A DNA stretch of 64,000 bases from Vibrio penaeicida (lineage in GTDB: Bacteria > Pseudomonadota > Gammaproteobacteria > Enterobacterales > Vibrionaceae), in NCBI RefSeq assembly GCF_019977755.1, contig NZ_AP025144.1, positions 992,001-1,056,000 of the forward strand. Direction: 5' to 3'. A program made the position numbers and the translations under genes. A model generated the notes under the pieces. The model was not told the origin of the DNA, searched no databases, and was given only the letters and a program-made list of their open reading frames with translations. Each line of letters begins with the position of its first letter. Within the stretch, counting starts at the first letter, position 1. Positions 10,919-20,575 of this stretch are shown in pieces.

Positions 10919-10944
10919 AAATGGGTCGCTTAAACGACCCATTT
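10919..10944 (-). terminator. Terminator of the nagBAC operon
   Basis: AAATGGGTCG and CGACCCATTT form a 10-bp stem with a 6-base loop downstream of nagC on the minus strand, followed on that strand by TTTTCGTTTT. Confidence 0.8.
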
Positions 10945-10979
10945 ATTCAGCGCCAGAACGCTATTTTTCCACCAAACTT

Positions 10980-12194
10980 TTATTCTTCAAGTAATTTTTG
11001 TAACAAAACGCCATTCAGCATTGCTCTTTTAATCATAGCAAACGCTCCCATGGCTGGTTGGTGGTCTAATTCTGATGCAACAATAGGTAATCCAGCATGA
11101 AAAGTGGTTAATGATTGTGTTTCCACATTTTTTCTTATCGCAGGAAATACAATGTCCTGCGCTTTTGTAATATCACCAGCAATAATGATTTTTTGTGGAT
11201 TAAACAAGTTGATGGTTATCGCGATAGCTTTTCCTAGCTGATTTCCTACTTTAACTAAGCTTTGACCTGCCAACTCGTCGCCTTTTAACGCGTGCTGGCA
11301 AACATCTTCCATAGTGGGATTAGAAATGTTGCTAAGGCTCGATTGGTAACCTTTGCTCAATAGTTTACGAATGCGCTCTAAGATTGCTGGGTTCGCTGCT
11401 ACCGTTTCAAGACAGCCAAAGTTGCCGCATTGGCACTGTTCGCCGAGTGGATCAATTTGAATATGACCTATTTCACCAACATTGCGGTTAAACCCTAGAA
11501 AAACCTGTCCATTGACAATAATGCCTGAACCCGTACCACGGTGTACACTAACTAAAATAGAGTCTTGGCAATCTCGGCTTGCACCAAAGTAGTGTTCAGC
11601 TAGGGCCATGCCTCTAACATCGTTACCAACAAAGCATTCTACATTGAAGGTATCGCGTACTACGTCGCCAAGTGCAAGATTATCGATATCTGTATTTGGC
11701 ATGTATTCAACAACGCCAGTTTCGGGATTTACTAGCCCTGGTAATGAGATACCAATTGCAATCAGTTGCTCGATACGATCTTTATGTTGCTCAATAAAAG
11801 TACGTATTTGCTCTACTAAACCTTCCATTAAGTCGGTTTGGTTTTGGTAGATAAAAGGAGCATAGTGATTAACCAGCTCTTTACCACCAAGGTTGTAAAG
11901 GCTGAAATGAATATAATCACGACCGATACGAATCGCGATTGAATGAAAGGGTTCGACTTCCGTCGTAAGAGAGATGGCTCTTCGTCCACCTGTAGAGGCT
12001 TGTTGCGCGACCTCTTTAATTAGGCCGCGCTCCAAAAGCTGGCGGGTAATTTTAGTAACACTTGCCGGAGCAAGCTGACTTACATCGGCAACTTGAATCC
12101 TAGAAATAGGACCTTGCTGATCAATCAAGCGGTAAACCGCTGCACTGTTGAGTTGTTTAACTAAGTCTACGTTACCTATTTGTCCGCCATTCAT
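10980..12194 (-). CDS. nagC: NagC, ROK-family repressor of GlcNAc genes
   Basis: 404 residues. An N-terminal winged helix (about 18-75, VYRLIDQQGPISRIQVADVS region) is followed by a ROK sugar-kinase-like domain with the zinc motif CQCGNFGCLE (about residues 251-260). In E. coli and Vibrio, NagC represses nagE and nagBA and is released by GlcNAc-6-phosphate. It starts three bases before the end of nagA on the same strand and is the last gene of nagBAC. The operators it should bind are visible between nagB and nagE, so the circuit is autoregulated. Confidence 0.94.
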   Translation of the reverse strand: MNGGQIGNVDLVKQLNSAAVYRLIDQQGPISRIQVADVSQLAPASVTKITRQLLERGLIKEVAQQASTGGRRAISLTTEVEPFHSIAIRIGRDYIHFSLYNLGGKELVNHYAPFIYQNQTDLMEGLVEQIRTFIEQHKDRIEQLIAIGISLPGLVNPETGVVEYMPNTDIDNLALGDVVRDTFNVECFVGNDVRGMALAEHYFGASRDCQDSILVSVHRGTGSGIIVNGQVFLGFNRNVGEIGHIQIDPLGEQCQCGNFGCLETVAANPAILERIRKLLSKGYQSSLSNISNPTMEDVCQHALKGDELAGQSLVKVGNQLGKAIAITINLFNPQKIIIAGDITKAQDIVFPAIRKNVETQSLTTFHAGLPIVASELDHQPAMGAFAMIKRAMLNGVLLQKLLEE

Positions 12195-12196
12195 GC

Positions 12197-13333
12197 TTAA
12201 TTTTGCTCGTATTGTCCGTTAACTACTGTCGCTTTGACATTGAAGTCACGGTCAAATACAGCAAGGTTAGCAACCATACCTTTTTTAACTCGGCCAAGTT
12301 TGTCCTCTGCACCAATTGCGCGTGCAGCATACAAAGTAGCCATTCGTAGAGCTTCATCCAAAGCGATACCAACGTGCTCAACTGTGTTTTGAACTGCTTC
12401 GATCATAGTTAGTGCTGAGCCGCCTAGTGTGCCGTTTTCATCAACACACTTGCCATCTCGGTAATATACTTTCTTACCTACAAAAATAAAGTGATCCATA
12501 TCAGCGCCTGCTGGAGCTGTGGCATCGGTCACTAATACGAGCTTTTCACCCTTAATTTTGTGAGCAATTCGGATGTTCGCGTAGTCTACGTGGAAACCAT
12601 CAGCAATGATGCCAGCGTATACTTCCGGAGTATCATATATTGCACCTACAACTCCTGGTTCACGTCCCGCCATAGGCGTCATTGCATTGAACAAGTGAGT
12701 CGCAAATGTAATGCCCACTTCAAAACCCTGACGAGCTTCAGCGTACGTACCGTTGGTGTGACCAATCGCAACAACAATACCTGCATTTCGAAGCTTTTCG
12801 ATATGCGCTGGGTCATTTTGCTCAGGTGCCAGTGTCACCTTAGTCACGAGATCGGCATTTTCACAGATGAAGTCGATCATGTCGTCATCAGAACGGCGAA
12901 TGTAATCGACACTGTGAATGCCTTTCTTCATCACATTAAGGTAAGGTCCTTCAAGGTGCAGACCTAAAGATTGGTTTTCATACTTAGCATGGTAATCACG
13001 AGCAGCGGCGATAGCTTGGCGCATGTTCTCATCAGAAGAAGTGATAAGCGTTGGCAAAAAGCTAGTACAACCTGATTTTAGGTTCGCTTCGTGCATGATT
13101 TGCATGGTTTCTGCTGTGATCTCATCGTTTAACATCACACCACCACAGCCATTCAGCTGTAGGTCAATAAAGCCTGGGCTGACATTTGCACCATCTAAAT
13201 CAACGGTTTTAAGGTCAGTAGGAAGCTCAGCGACAGGACAAACAGAGTGAATGTTTACACCGTCGATGATGACGGCGTGGTTGTCCAAGACATCGCTACC
13301 TGTATAAATTTTACAGTTAGTTAGCGCATACAT
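12197..13333 (-). CDS. nagA: N-acetylglucosamine-6-phosphate deacetylase
   Basis: 378 residues, amidohydrolase fold. It converts GlcNAc-6-P to glucosamine-6-P and acetate, the first committed step of GlcNAc and chitin-derived sugar use. Motifs are [13 protein letters not shown], the catalytic-site HLEGPYLN, metal/substrate residues in [10 protein letters not shown] and THLFNAM, and the catalytic aspartate in [10 protein letters not shown]. Middle gene of nagB-nagA-nagC, spaced by 13 bp from nagB. Confidence 0.97.
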   Translation of the reverse strand: MYALTNCKIYTGSDVLDNHAVIIDGVNIHSVCPVAELPTDLKTVDLDGANVSPGFIDLQLNGCGGVMLNDEITAETMQIMHEANLKSGCTSFLPTLITSSDENMRQAIAAARDYHAKYENQSLGLHLEGPYLNVMKKGIHSVDYIRRSDDDMIDFICENADLVTKVTLAPEQNDPAHIEKLRNAGIVVAIGHTNGTYAEARQGFEVGITFATHLFNAMTPMAGREPGVVGAIYDTPEVYAGIIADGFHVDYANIRIAHKIKGEKLVLVTDATAPAGADMDHFIFVGKKVYYRDGKCVDENGTLGGSALTMIEAVQNTVEHVGIALDEALRMATLYAARAIGAEDKLGRVKKGMVANLAVFDRDFNVKATVVNGQYEQN

Positions 13334-13346
13334 AGTGTAATAACCC

Positions 13347-14150
13347 TTACTTAAGATCTTTAGTGTTTTCTGCTTCTAGCTCTCGGAAGTATTTCACTGT
13401 CTTCACTTTTAATTCTTGAGTCGAAGGTTCGTCACAAACGATAACCGACTTAGGATGAAGTTGTAGTGCAGATACTGTCCATAGGTGGTTCACAGAACCC
13501 TCTACTGCCGCTTCCAGGGCAAGTGCTTTGTTATGACCAGTAATTAAGATCATGATTTCTTCAGCGTCCAACAGAGTACCCACACCGATAGTCAGTGAGT
13601 ATTTTGGTACTTGGCTGATGTCGCCATCAAAGAAACGAGAATTCGCAATGCGCGTGTCTTCAGTTAGAGTTTTGATGCGCGTGCGAGAAGAAAGAGACGA
13701 TGCTGGCTCGTTAAATGCGATGTGACCATCGTTACCAACGCCACCCATAAATAGGTTAATGCGACCATAAGATTTAATCTTGTCTTCGTAGCGTTTGCAC
13801 TCAGCTTCTTGATCTTCAGCATTACCATTAAGAAGATTGATGTTTTCTTCTTGAATATCAATGTGGTTAAAGAAGTTACTGTACATGAATGAACGGTAGG
13901 ACTCTGGGTGATCAGAAGGAAGACCAACATACTCATCCATATTGAAAGTAACCACGTGTTCGAAGCTTACTTCGCCAGCTTTATGAAGTTCAATAAGGCG
14001 CTTGTAAGTGTTTAATGGTGTACCACCAGTCGGCAATCCTAAGACAAATGGTCGATCTGCAGTCGGCTGGAACTTGTTGATTCTGTTGACAATATGACGT
14101 GCGGACCATAAGCCAACATCAGTAGCTGTATTAAGTGGAATTAATCTCAC
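13347..14150 (-). CDS. nagB: Glucosamine-6-phosphate deaminase
   Basis: 267 residues, within one residue of E. coli NagB. It isomerises and deaminates glucosamine-6-P to fructose-6-P and ammonia. Substrate-binding [16 protein letters not shown] and the conserved [17 protein letters not shown] are clear; the latter holds the catalytic Asp/His pair. First gene of nagBAC, divergent from nagE across an operator-bearing region of 256 bp. Confidence 0.98.
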   Translation of the reverse strand: MRLIPLNTATDVGLWSARHIVNRINKFQPTADRPFVLGLPTGGTPLNTYKRLIELHKAGEVSFEHVVTFNMDEYVGLPSDHPESYRSFMYSNFFNHIDIQEENINLLNGNAEDQEAECKRYEDKIKSYGRINLFMGGVGNDGHIAFNEPASSLSSRTRIKTLTEDTRIANSRFFDGDISQVPKYSLTIGVGTLLDAEEIMILITGHNKALALEAAVEGSVNHLWTVSALQLHPKSVIVCDEPSTQELKVKTVKYFRELEAENTKDLK

Positions 14151-14202
14151 GGTGATACCTCAAATTTATACAGGAAATGATTAAATCTTGGCGCCCTAGG
14201 GC

Positions 14203-14226
14203 AATTGTTTTGAATGATAAAATAAG
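14203..14226. promoter_or_regulatory. Possible second NagC operator, nagB-proximal
   Basis: An imperfect AT-rich palindrome (TTGTTTTGAATGATAAAATAA core) lies about 55-75 bp before nagB. Paired NagC operators that loop the DNA between nagE and nagB are known in E. coli, which is the reason to flag it. The match is weaker than that of the nagE-proximal site. Confidence 0.35.
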
Positions 14227-14270
14227 TTTTATGATCTCGCTAGCAAAATCCTTTCCCCTTACCCGAAACG

Positions 14271-14286
14271 GGTGATTAGGATCACA
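14271..14286. promoter_or_regulatory. CRP-cAMP binding site between nagB and nagE
   Basis: GGTGA TTAGGA TCACA fits the CRP consensus TGTGA-N6-TCACA at nine of ten positions. It lies between the two divergent nag promoters, where CRP activates both sides in E. coli. Confidence 0.65.
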
Positions 14287-14296
14287 AATGAAAAGG

Positions 14297-14322
14297 TTTT
14301 AATTTGCGGAGCAAAATTAATG
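14297..14322. promoter_or_regulatory. NagC operator, nagE-proximal
   Basis: TTAATTTGC GGA GCAAAATTAA is a near-perfect palindrome with the TTTGC/GCAAA halves typical of NagC boxes, 85 bp before nagE. Confidence 0.7.
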
Positions 14323-14406
14323 TCATAAACTGACTACGACTAAATTGAGCCACTAAAAAAAGTGTCTCAAATCTAATACAAAAAAATCCTATAGGGGGAA
14401 CTTAAG

Positions 14407-15972
14407 GTGAATATACTTGGATATGCGCAGAGATTAGGTAAAGCTTTGATGCTTCCTATTGCAGTGCTTCCAATAGCAGGTTTATTACTGCGTTTGGGAC
14501 AAGGTGACGTGCTTGATATCGCTTTCATGGCGCAAGCAGGTGGTGCGGTTTTCGGTAACCTACCAGTTATCTTTGCAATTGGTATCGCAATCGGTCTTTC
14601 TAAAGACGGTCACGGTGCAGCTGGTCTAGCTGGTGCAGTGGCTTACTTCGTTTCTAACGCAACAGCGACAACAATTAATGCTGACATCAACACTCAGGCA
14701 TTCGGTGGTATCCTTGCTGGTATCGTAGCAGGTCACGCATACAATGCGTTCAACGCGACTCGTCTTCCTGAATGGTTAGCTTTCTTCTCTGGCAAACGTC
14801 TAGTACCAATCATGGCTGGTCTTTTCGCTCTTGTACTGGGTGCAGTACTGGGTGTTGTATGGCCTGCAATTCAGGGCGGACTTGATGCTCTAGCGCAAGG
14901 CGTATCTTCTTCTGGTGGTTTCGGTCAATTTGCTTACGGTTTCCTTAACCGTCTACTGATTCCAATCGGTCTACACCACATCGTGAACAACATTTTCTGG
15001 TTCAACCTCGGTTCATGTCAGGAAATCCTAATCACAGGTGCGCAGGCTGCTGGTCAGGCTCTAGACCTAACTAAAGTTTGTGTTACTCCAGAAATCGCTA
15101 AAACTCTAGTAGTTGGTCAAGAAACTACGTTTACTTTTGCTAACTCTGTAACTCCAGAAATCGTAGCAACGGTTAAAGAAGTGACTGAAACAGTCGCGTC
15201 TGGTGACTTGTTCCGCTTCTTCGCAGGCGATAAAGGCGCTGGCGTATTCATGAACGGCTTCTTCATGGTTATGATGTTTGGTCTGCCTGGTGCTGCTCTT
15301 GCAATGTACCTAGCTGCTCCAGCTGAGAAACGTGCTCAAGTTTCTGGTGCTCTATTCTCTGTAGGTTTCTGTGCATTCCTAACAGGTGTTACTGAGCCAA
15401 TGGAATTCATGTTCGTATTCCTAGCTCCAGCGCTATACGCAGTTCACGCAGCATTCACAGGTCTGGCTCTTGTAGTGGCGAACATGTTCGGTACGCTACA
15501 CGGCTTTACGTTCTCTGGTGGTGCAATCGACTTCGTACTTAACTTCGGTATCGCAACTAAGCCTCTAGTTCTACTTGCTCTAGGTCTAGCTTGGTTCGCT
15601 CTATACTTCGTAACGTTCTCGTTCGCTATCCGCGCTTTCAACCTGAAAACTCCAGGTCGTGAAGACGAAGAAGAAGCAGTTGCAGCAACTGGTGACGCTC
15701 CAAAAGGAGACCTTGCTCGCCAATACCTAAAAGCTCTAGGTGGTCATGAGAACCTAACGACTATCGACGCGTGTATCACTCGTCTACGTCTAACTCTTAA
15801 AGATCGCTCTCTAGCTGACGAAGCTGTACTTAAGAAGCTTGGTGCTAAAGGTGTAGTGAAACTAGGTGAAAATAACCTTCAGGTTATCCTTGGCCCACTA
15901 GCTGAAATCGTAGCAGGCGAAATGAAGAGCATTGGTGCAAGTGAAGACTTGTCTGATGTAAAACTTCCTTAG
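14407..15972 (+). CDS. nagE: PTS N-acetylglucosamine transporter, EIICB (no IIA)
   Basis: 521 residues, starting with GTG after AGGGGG. Residues 1-410 form the membrane IIC channel (MNILGYAQRLGKALMLPIAVLP start; GLHHIVNNIFWF; GVTEPMEFMF). The IIB domain follows (about 435-510), with the phosphorylated Cys456 in IDACITRLRL. The protein stops there: the C-terminal IIA domain fused in E. coli NagE is absent, so phosphate must come from a separate IIA such as Crr (EIIA-Glc). This is usual in Vibrio. It imports GlcNAc as GlcNAc-6-P to feed NagA and NagB, and is divergent from nagBAC. Confidence 0.95.
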   Translation: MNILGYAQRLGKALMLPIAVLPIAGLLLRLGQGDVLDIAFMAQAGGAVFGNLPVIFAIGIAIGLSKDGHGAAGLAGAVAYFVSNATATTINADINTQAFGGILAGIVAGHAYNAFNATRLPEWLAFFSGKRLVPIMAGLFALVLGAVLGVVWPAIQGGLDALAQGVSSSGGFGQFAYGFLNRLLIPIGLHHIVNNIFWFNLGSCQEILITGAQAAGQALDLTKVCVTPEIAKTLVVGQETTFTFANSVTPEIVATVKEVTETVASGDLFRFFAGDKGAGVFMNGFFMVMMFGLPGAALAMYLAAPAEKRAQVSGALFSVGFCAFLTGVTEPMEFMFVFLAPALYAVHAAFTGLALVVANMFGTLHGFTFSGGAIDFVLNFGIATKPLVLLALGLAWFALYFVTFSFAIRAFNLKTPGREDEEEAVAATGDAPKGDLARQYLKALGGHENLTTIDACITRLRLTLKDRSLADEAVLKKLGAKGVVKLGENNLQVILGPLAEIVAGEMKSIGASEDLSDVKLP

Positions 15973-15999
15973 TCTCTGACTAAGAAATCTTGAATACGA

Positions 16000-16029
16000 A
16001 TGCCTCCCTTAATGGGAGGCATTTTTTTT
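16000..16029 (+). terminator. Rho-independent terminator of nagE
   Basis: ATGCCTCCC and GGGAGGCAT form a 9-bp stem with a TTAAT loop and a long T run. Confidence 0.9.
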
Positions 16030-16147
16030 AGCCAATCAAAACTAAATTTGGCAATAAAGTGTTTGAGGCAGTTGTGTATCTCGTAAGAATGGTGGATCAT
16101 TAGCGATTAACTATTCTGACAATACTTTAATACGTAGAGGTGTTTAG

Positions 16148-17818
16148 ATGAGTGAAGCTGAGGCTCGTCCATCGAACTTTATCCGCCAAATCATTGATAA
16201 AGATTTAGCGGAAAGCAAACATAGCAGCGTGCATACTCGATTCCCGCCAGAGCCTAACGGCTACTTGCACATCGGTCATGCCAAATCTATTTGCCTTAAT
16301 TTTGGTATTGCTCAGGACTATCAAGGACAGTGTAATCTACGTTTTGATGACACTAACCCTGAAAAAGAAGATATCGAATACGTCGAGTCGATTAAGAATG
16401 ATGTTAACTGGTTAGGCTTTGAGTGGAGTGGGGAGATTTGTTATTCCTCAAACTATTTTGATGAGCTATATGGTTATGCAGTTGAATTAATTAACAAAGG
16501 CTTAGCGTATGTAGATGAGCTAAGTCCTGAGCAGATCCGTGAATATCGTGGCACTCTTAAAGAACCAGGAAAACCAAGCCCTTATCGTGACCGAAGTGTC
16601 GAAGAAAACTTAGCACTTTTTGAAAAAATGCGTGATGGTGGTTTTGAAGAAGGCAAAGCGTGCTTGCGCGCTAAGATTGATATGTCTTCATCGTTCATTG
16701 TTTTACGCGACCCGGTTATCTACCGTGTGCGTTTTGCAACACACCATCAGACTGGCGATAAATGGTGCATTTACCCGATGTATGATTTTACGCATTGTAT
16801 CTCGGATGCGTTAGAAGGTATCACACACTCGCTTTGCACATTGGAGTTTCAAGATAACCGACGTTTGTACGACTGGGTATTAGATAACATTTCTATCGAA
16901 TGTCAGCCGCGTCAGTACGAGTTCAGCCGTTTGAACCTTGAATATACTGTTATGTCCAAGCGTAAGCTGAGCCAGTTGGTCTCTGAAAACTTGGTGAGAG
17001 GCTGGGATGATCCGCGTATGCCGACGGTTTCTGGATTACGTCGCCGAGGTTTTACTCCTGCTTCTATTCGAGAGTTTTGTAAGCGCATTGGTGTAACGAA
17101 GCAAGAGAACATGATTGAGTTTAGCTCTTTAGAATCTTGTATTCGTGATGATCTAAATGAAAATGCGCCACGTGCTATGGCTGTTCTGGATCCAGTGAAG
17201 TTGGTGATTGAAAACTTTGCTGAAGGTGACGTCGAAACTCTGACTGTAGCTAATCATCCAAACAAACCAGAAATGGGTGAGCGTGAAGTGCCATTTACTC
17301 GTGAACTGTTTATCGAAAAAGATGACTTTCGTGAGGAAGCGAATAAGAAATACAAGCGTTTGGTTTTAGGTAAAGAAGTTCGTTTACGTGGTGCTTATGT
17401 AATCAAAGCTGAGCGTATTGAAAAAGATGCTGAAGGTAATATAACCACGATTTTCTGTTCGTATGATGATGAAACTCTTGGTAAAAACCCGTCCGATGGT
17501 CGAAAGGTCAAAGGTGTAATACATTGGGTTTCAGCAGATAAAGGTCTTCCAGCAGAAATTCGTTTGTATGACCGTTTATTCTCAGTTCCTAACCCTGGAG
17601 CTGTTGACGACTTTGCTTCAACAATTAACCCTGAATCACTAACCGTGCTTAATGGTGTCGTTGAGCCAAGTATGGCAAATGCGAATGCAGAGCAAGGGTA
17701 TCAGTTCGAACGAACCGGTTATTTCTGTGTAGATTCTAAAGATTCATCCGATGAGCGCTTAGTATTTAATCGAACGGTCGGGTTAAGAGATACTTGGGCG
17801 AAAATTGAATCAAATTAA
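16148..17818 (+). CDS. glnS: Glutaminyl-tRNA synthetase
   Basis: 556 residues. A class I synthetase charging tRNA-Gln. The HIGH motif appears in [13 protein letters not shown] (about residues 36-48) and the KMSKS motif as [10 protein letters not shown] (about 270). The substrate segment [11 protein letters not shown] and the C-terminal beta-barrel anticodon domain are present. The glnS position after nagE matches E. coli. Monocistronic, with its own terminator. Confidence 0.98.
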   Translation: MSEAEARPSNFIRQIIDKDLAESKHSSVHTRFPPEPNGYLHIGHAKSICLNFGIAQDYQGQCNLRFDDTNPEKEDIEYVESIKNDVNWLGFEWSGEICYSSNYFDELYGYAVELINKGLAYVDELSPEQIREYRGTLKEPGKPSPYRDRSVEENLALFEKMRDGGFEEGKACLRAKIDMSSSFIVLRDPVIYRVRFATHHQTGDKWCIYPMYDFTHCISDALEGITHSLCTLEFQDNRRLYDWVLDNISIECQPRQYEFSRLNLEYTVMSKRKLSQLVSENLVRGWDDPRMPTVSGLRRRGFTPASIREFCKRIGVTKQENMIEFSSLESCIRDDLNENAPRAMAVLDPVKLVIENFAEGDVETLTVANHPNKPEMGEREVPFTRELFIEKDDFREEANKKYKRLVLGKEVRLRGAYVIKAERIEKDAEGNITTIFCSYDDETLGKNPSDGRKVKGVIHWVSADKGLPAEIRLYDRLFSVPNPGAVDDFASTINPESLTVLNGVVEPSMANANAEQGYQFERTGYFCVDSKDSSDERLVFNRTVGLRDTWAKIESN

Positions 17819-17839
17819 GTACAATCTTAATTTTTAATG

Positions 17840-17870
17840 AAAAAAAAGAGTGCGTAAGTGCTCTTTTTTT
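17840..17870 (+). terminator. Terminator of glnS
   Basis: AAAAAAAGAGTGC, a GTAA loop, then GTGCTCTTTTTTT: an A/T-rich hairpin with a T run, 22 bases after the glnS stop. Confidence 0.75.
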
Positions 17871-17992
17871 ATTTACTGCTCAGAATAGGCTGCGTTGTTT
17901 AGGGGAGGGTTCCAGTTTGAAAGTTATATTCAGAAAGAACAAAAAAGCCGAAGGGTTAATATGAAGTGACCCCATAAAGTTGGACATTTCTG

Positions 17993-18794
17993 TTAAGCGG
18001 CTTTTAAGGCCTGATTTCGATATTCCGTCGGAGTCCGGCCTTTTAGTTTCACCTTGATGCGTTTCGTATTGTAATACTCGATGTATTCGTCAATATGTGC
18101 GATTAAGTCATCGGCATCTTCAAAGTGCTGATTATGGTACATTTCTGTTTTCAGTAAGGCAAAGAAGTTCTCTGCTACTGCGTTATCTAAGCAGTTTCCT
18201 TTTCGTGACATACTTTGAGTTAATCCCCGTTCAGCGAGAGTTTGCTGATACTTCCTATGCCTATATTGCCAACCTTGATCGCTATGCACTATGGGCTTAG
18301 CGTCTTTTAGCTAAGGTCGCAACCGCCTCAGTCAGCATGTCAGTAACCAGAGGTAAACACGCATTTTTAGCAACCCTGTAAGCGACAACTTCTTGAGTAA
18401 ACAGATCAACAATTGGTGATAGATACACCTTTTGTTGTTGAACTTTAAACTCAGTGACATCAGTTACCCATTTTTCATCAGGCTTCGTTGCATTGAAGTC
18501 CCGTTCAAGTACATTTGGAGCGGTTGTCCCAGCATCTCCTTTGTAAGAGCTGTACCGCTTAGGTCTGACCGTTGATTTCAAGCCTAGTAACCCCATTAGA
18601 CGTTGAACTGTCTTATGGTTAAGCATGACGCCCTGTCTCCTTAACTCTAAATGAATACGACGATAGCCATATCTCCCTTTATGGTCATGATATATTTTCT
18701 CAATTAACCGTTTTTCATCTTGATAGCTTTCGATGGCGTTGTTCGACTGCGCATGATAATAGAAGCTACTTCTTGCTAACTTAAGAGCATGCAA
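17993..18794 (-). pseudogene. IS3-family transposase OrfB, frameshifted
   Basis: The DDE integrase part of the IS. It reads in two frames: an upstream part (18297-18794) with the first catalytic Asp in KWVTDVTEF, ending ..LAKRR-stop, and a downstream part (17993-18289) with the second Asp in VHSDQGWQY and the Glu in LDNAVAENFFALLKTE. At 18285-18305 a single-base shift would restore the usual KPIVHSDQG join, so the break is a one-base indel. Normally OrfB is made as an OrfAB fusion through a -1 slip on an A6 run; that run is intact at 18842-18847 (on the minus strand AAAAAAC). This second break is not at a slippery site. Confidence 0.85.
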
Positions 18795-18832
18795 GAGATG
18801 TTGCTGTAGATATCGATTTTTAAGAGCTAGAA

Positions 18833-19342
18833 CTACTTTCGTTTTTTCTTTGTTCGACGATGTTTCTCCTGTTCCAGCTCCTCTAACTTTTTTAGGACAG
18901 CATTCTCTGCTCGCAAGTACGCTAACTCCTCTTTGAGCTCTTCCAGTGTTTTCTCGTCATCGCTCTTGTTTTGAATAAAAGGGTGCCTACTCATTACGGG
19001 TCGTCCTCTGCTACGTTCAAGCCCCTGAAAGCCATCTCTTTCGTACTGTTTGAGCCAAACAGCGATTGTGCCAGGGGAAGAAAAGTTTAAAACCGCACTA
19101 GTGTGACTGATAGACCAACCATTCGTCCACATATGAGTTAAAGCTTGCAGTTTAGTTTGCGCATTTTTTGCAAAACTATGAGGCATAAATGCCTGAGAGC
19201 CATGAATATCGAATACTTGTGCCCAGTAACGTATTTGACGCGATGGTATGGAATGAAGGCGAGAAAGCTCCTGAGATGAGCTTTCGCCTTGTAGGTATTG
19301 TTTCGCTATTGAGCATTTCAATGCTCGGTTGTATTTGGACAT
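18833..19342 (-). CDS. IS3-family transposase OrfA
   Basis: 169 residues with two helix-turn-helix units (about 20-55 and 75-115, including WSISHTSAVLNFSS and TIAVWLKQYERDGFQGL) and a C-terminal leucine zipper (about 130-160, LEELKEELAYLRAENAVLKKLEEL region) that pairs OrfA with OrfAB. The lysine-rich tail encodes the A6 slippery run for -1 frameshifting into orfB. It should bind the terminal repeats. Intact here. Confidence 0.9.
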   Translation of the reverse strand: MSKYNRALKCSIAKQYLQGESSSQELSRLHSIPSRQIRYWAQVFDIHGSQAFMPHSFAKNAQTKLQALTHMWTNGWSISHTSAVLNFSSPGTIAVWLKQYERDGFQGLERSRGRPVMSRHPFIQNKSDDEKTLEELKEELAYLRAENAVLKKLEELEQEKHRRTKKKRK

Positions 19343-19422
19343 AAAAAGACCCCCAATAATTGGTGTCCAACTATTGGGGGTCAGTTCAATACCTTCGGCT
19401 TTTGTATTCTTTAAACAAGGTG

Positions 19423-19872
19423 CTATTTCTTAGGCTTATGAGCGTCTGGATCATCCTTACACGAGCCGTCGCTGCATTTACCGTATAGATAAAGGCTGTG
19501 ATTCGTTAATTCCACATTGTATCTTGCCGCGATTTGCCTTTGACGTTCTTCAATAACATCATCAGAAAACTCAATCACTTCACCGCAATCTAAACATACT
19601 AGATGATCATGATGGTGTTGTGTAGAAAGTTCGAACACAGACTTACCACCTTCGAAATGGTGACGAGTCACAATGCCAGCATCGTCAAATTGGTTGAGAA
19701 CACGGTATACCGTCGCTAATCCAATTTCTTCACCTAAATCGATCAACTTCTTATATAGATCTTCGGCGCTAATGTGTTGACAATCAGGCTGTTGAAGCAC
19801 TTCTAAGATCTTTAAACGCGGAAGCGTTACTTTTAGTCCAGCTTCTTTGAGGGCTTGGTTATTGTCTGGCAT
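19423..19872 (-). CDS. fur: Fur, ferric uptake regulator
   Basis: 149 residues from the ATG at 19872; an upstream in-frame ATG (19926) would add 18 residues foreign to the family. The N-terminal winged helix contains TLPRLKILEVLQ and GLATVYRVLNQFDDAGIV. The C-terminal dimerisation domain has the metal motif QHHHDHLVCLDCGEVIEF and a second Cys pair in YGKCSDGSCKDD. With Fe2+ it represses iron-uptake genes, probably including feoABC further along (candidate site at 53749). Its likely terminator has been split by the IS. Confidence 0.97.
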   Translation of the reverse strand: MPDNNQALKEAGLKVTLPRLKILEVLQQPDCQHISAEDLYKKLIDLGEEIGLATVYRVLNQFDDAGIVTRHHFEGGKSVFELSTQHHHDHLVCLDCGEVIEFSDDVIEERQRQIAARYNVELTNHSLYLYGKCSDGSCKDDPDAHKPKK

Positions 19873-20042
19873 ATTTTTTCCTGTAGAGGTTCTGCAGCAA
19901 AATACAGAAGTCGTAGTTAATGCCATTATAGGCTAGTAAAACGTAACAATAAACCACGAAGTTCAAAGGGTTAATATTCAAAGCTTGTAAATATGCCTCA
20001 AATCACGGATATTAAGGTCCGACCAGTTACAATTTTATAACA

Positions 20043-20525
20043 ATGGCTATGCATAAGAACTTGAGTAAAATTTATAAACCCAACCTCGTCAAATTTGCTC
20101 TCAATATTTGGCCACCCTTTTGGGGAGCAGGCATTCGCATTGTGTCTATTAGTGATGATTTTCGTCAGGTAAAAATGCAACTTAAGCTTCGATGGTGGAA
20201 TAAAAACGCGAATCGCACTCAATATGGAGGCTCTATTTTTTCGCTGACTGATCCAGTTTATTCGCTAATGCTGATGGGAATTTTAGGGGAGAAGTATTTT
20301 GTATGGGACAAAAATGCCAGTATCAATTTCATAGCCCCAGGCAAAACCCACCTATTTGCTGATTTTCACGTATCTCAGCCGATATTGGATAGTATTTATC
20401 AAGAAACCAGTAATGGGGATAAAAGTTTCCCTGAATTTCTGATTTACGTAAAAGATAAAGATGGGAATGTTGTTTCTGAAGTTCAGCGAACACTGTATGT
20501 GAGGAAGAAACCGCAGTTTCGATAA
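20043..20525 (+). CDS. DUF4442 hotdog-fold protein (putative thioesterase)
   Basis: 160 residues, no signal peptide. The sequence resembles DUF4442 proteins, a branch of the hotdog thioesterase superfamily: an N-terminal helix region with PPFWGAGI, RWWNKNANRTQYGGSIFSLTDP (the helix that wraps the hotdog sheet) and a final beta-strand region. The reaction is unknown. It is transcribed alone between divergent fur and convergent fldA. I recognise the family from pattern only. Confidence 0.7.
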   Translation: MAMHKNLSKIYKPNLVKFALNIWPPFWGAGIRIVSISDDFRQVKMQLKLRWWNKNANRTQYGGSIFSLTDPVYSLMLMGILGEKYFVWDKNASINFIAPGKTHLFADFHVSQPILDSIYQETSNGDKSFPEFLIYVKDKDGNVVSEVQRTLYVRKKPQFR

Positions 20526-20539
20526 GATACGATAGAAAA

Positions 20540-20561
20540 ATGCCTCCGTGTTAGGAGGCAT
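20540..20561. terminator. Bidirectional terminator between DUF4442 gene and fldA
   Basis: ATGCCTCC and GGAGGCAT form an 8-bp stem with a 6-base loop between the convergent stops; A-rich on the left, moderate T content on the right. Confidence 0.7.
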
Positions 20562-20575
20562 TCAAAATAAACGAA

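Larger units (their letters stand above)
17967..19383 (-). mobile_element. IS3-family insertion sequence, IS150-like group, 1417 bp
   Basis: Imperfect 20-bp terminal inverted repeats, TGACCCCATAAAGTTGGACA on the left and the complement of TGACCCCCAATAGTTGGACA on the right, bound two transposase frames on the minus strand, orfA then orfB. I see no clear 3-4 bp target duplication (AAG before, GTT after). The right end also forms an 11-bp hairpin around position 19350-19380. orfB carries a frameshift, so this copy is probably not active alone. orfA is on the same strand as fur, directly downstream of it. Confidence 0.9.
17943..19403. terminator. Terminator hairpin split by the IS3 element
   Basis: AAAAGCCGAAGG at 17943-17954 and CCTTCGGCTTTT at 19392-19403 are perfect 12-base complements separated only by the insertion sequence and short loop bases. 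Joined, they make a strong bidirectional terminator between the convergent glnS and fur genes. The IS has moved the two arms about 1.4 kb apart. Confidence 0.7.

Noticed and set aside
12560..12967. 135-codon open frame antisense to nagA
   Set aside because: nagA is certain from its motifs; the opposite frame has no family features.
17967..19383. 3-4 bp target-site duplication of the IS
   Set aside because: Flanks are AAG and GTT at the assigned ends; no shift of the boundary by a few bases gives a convincing repeat.
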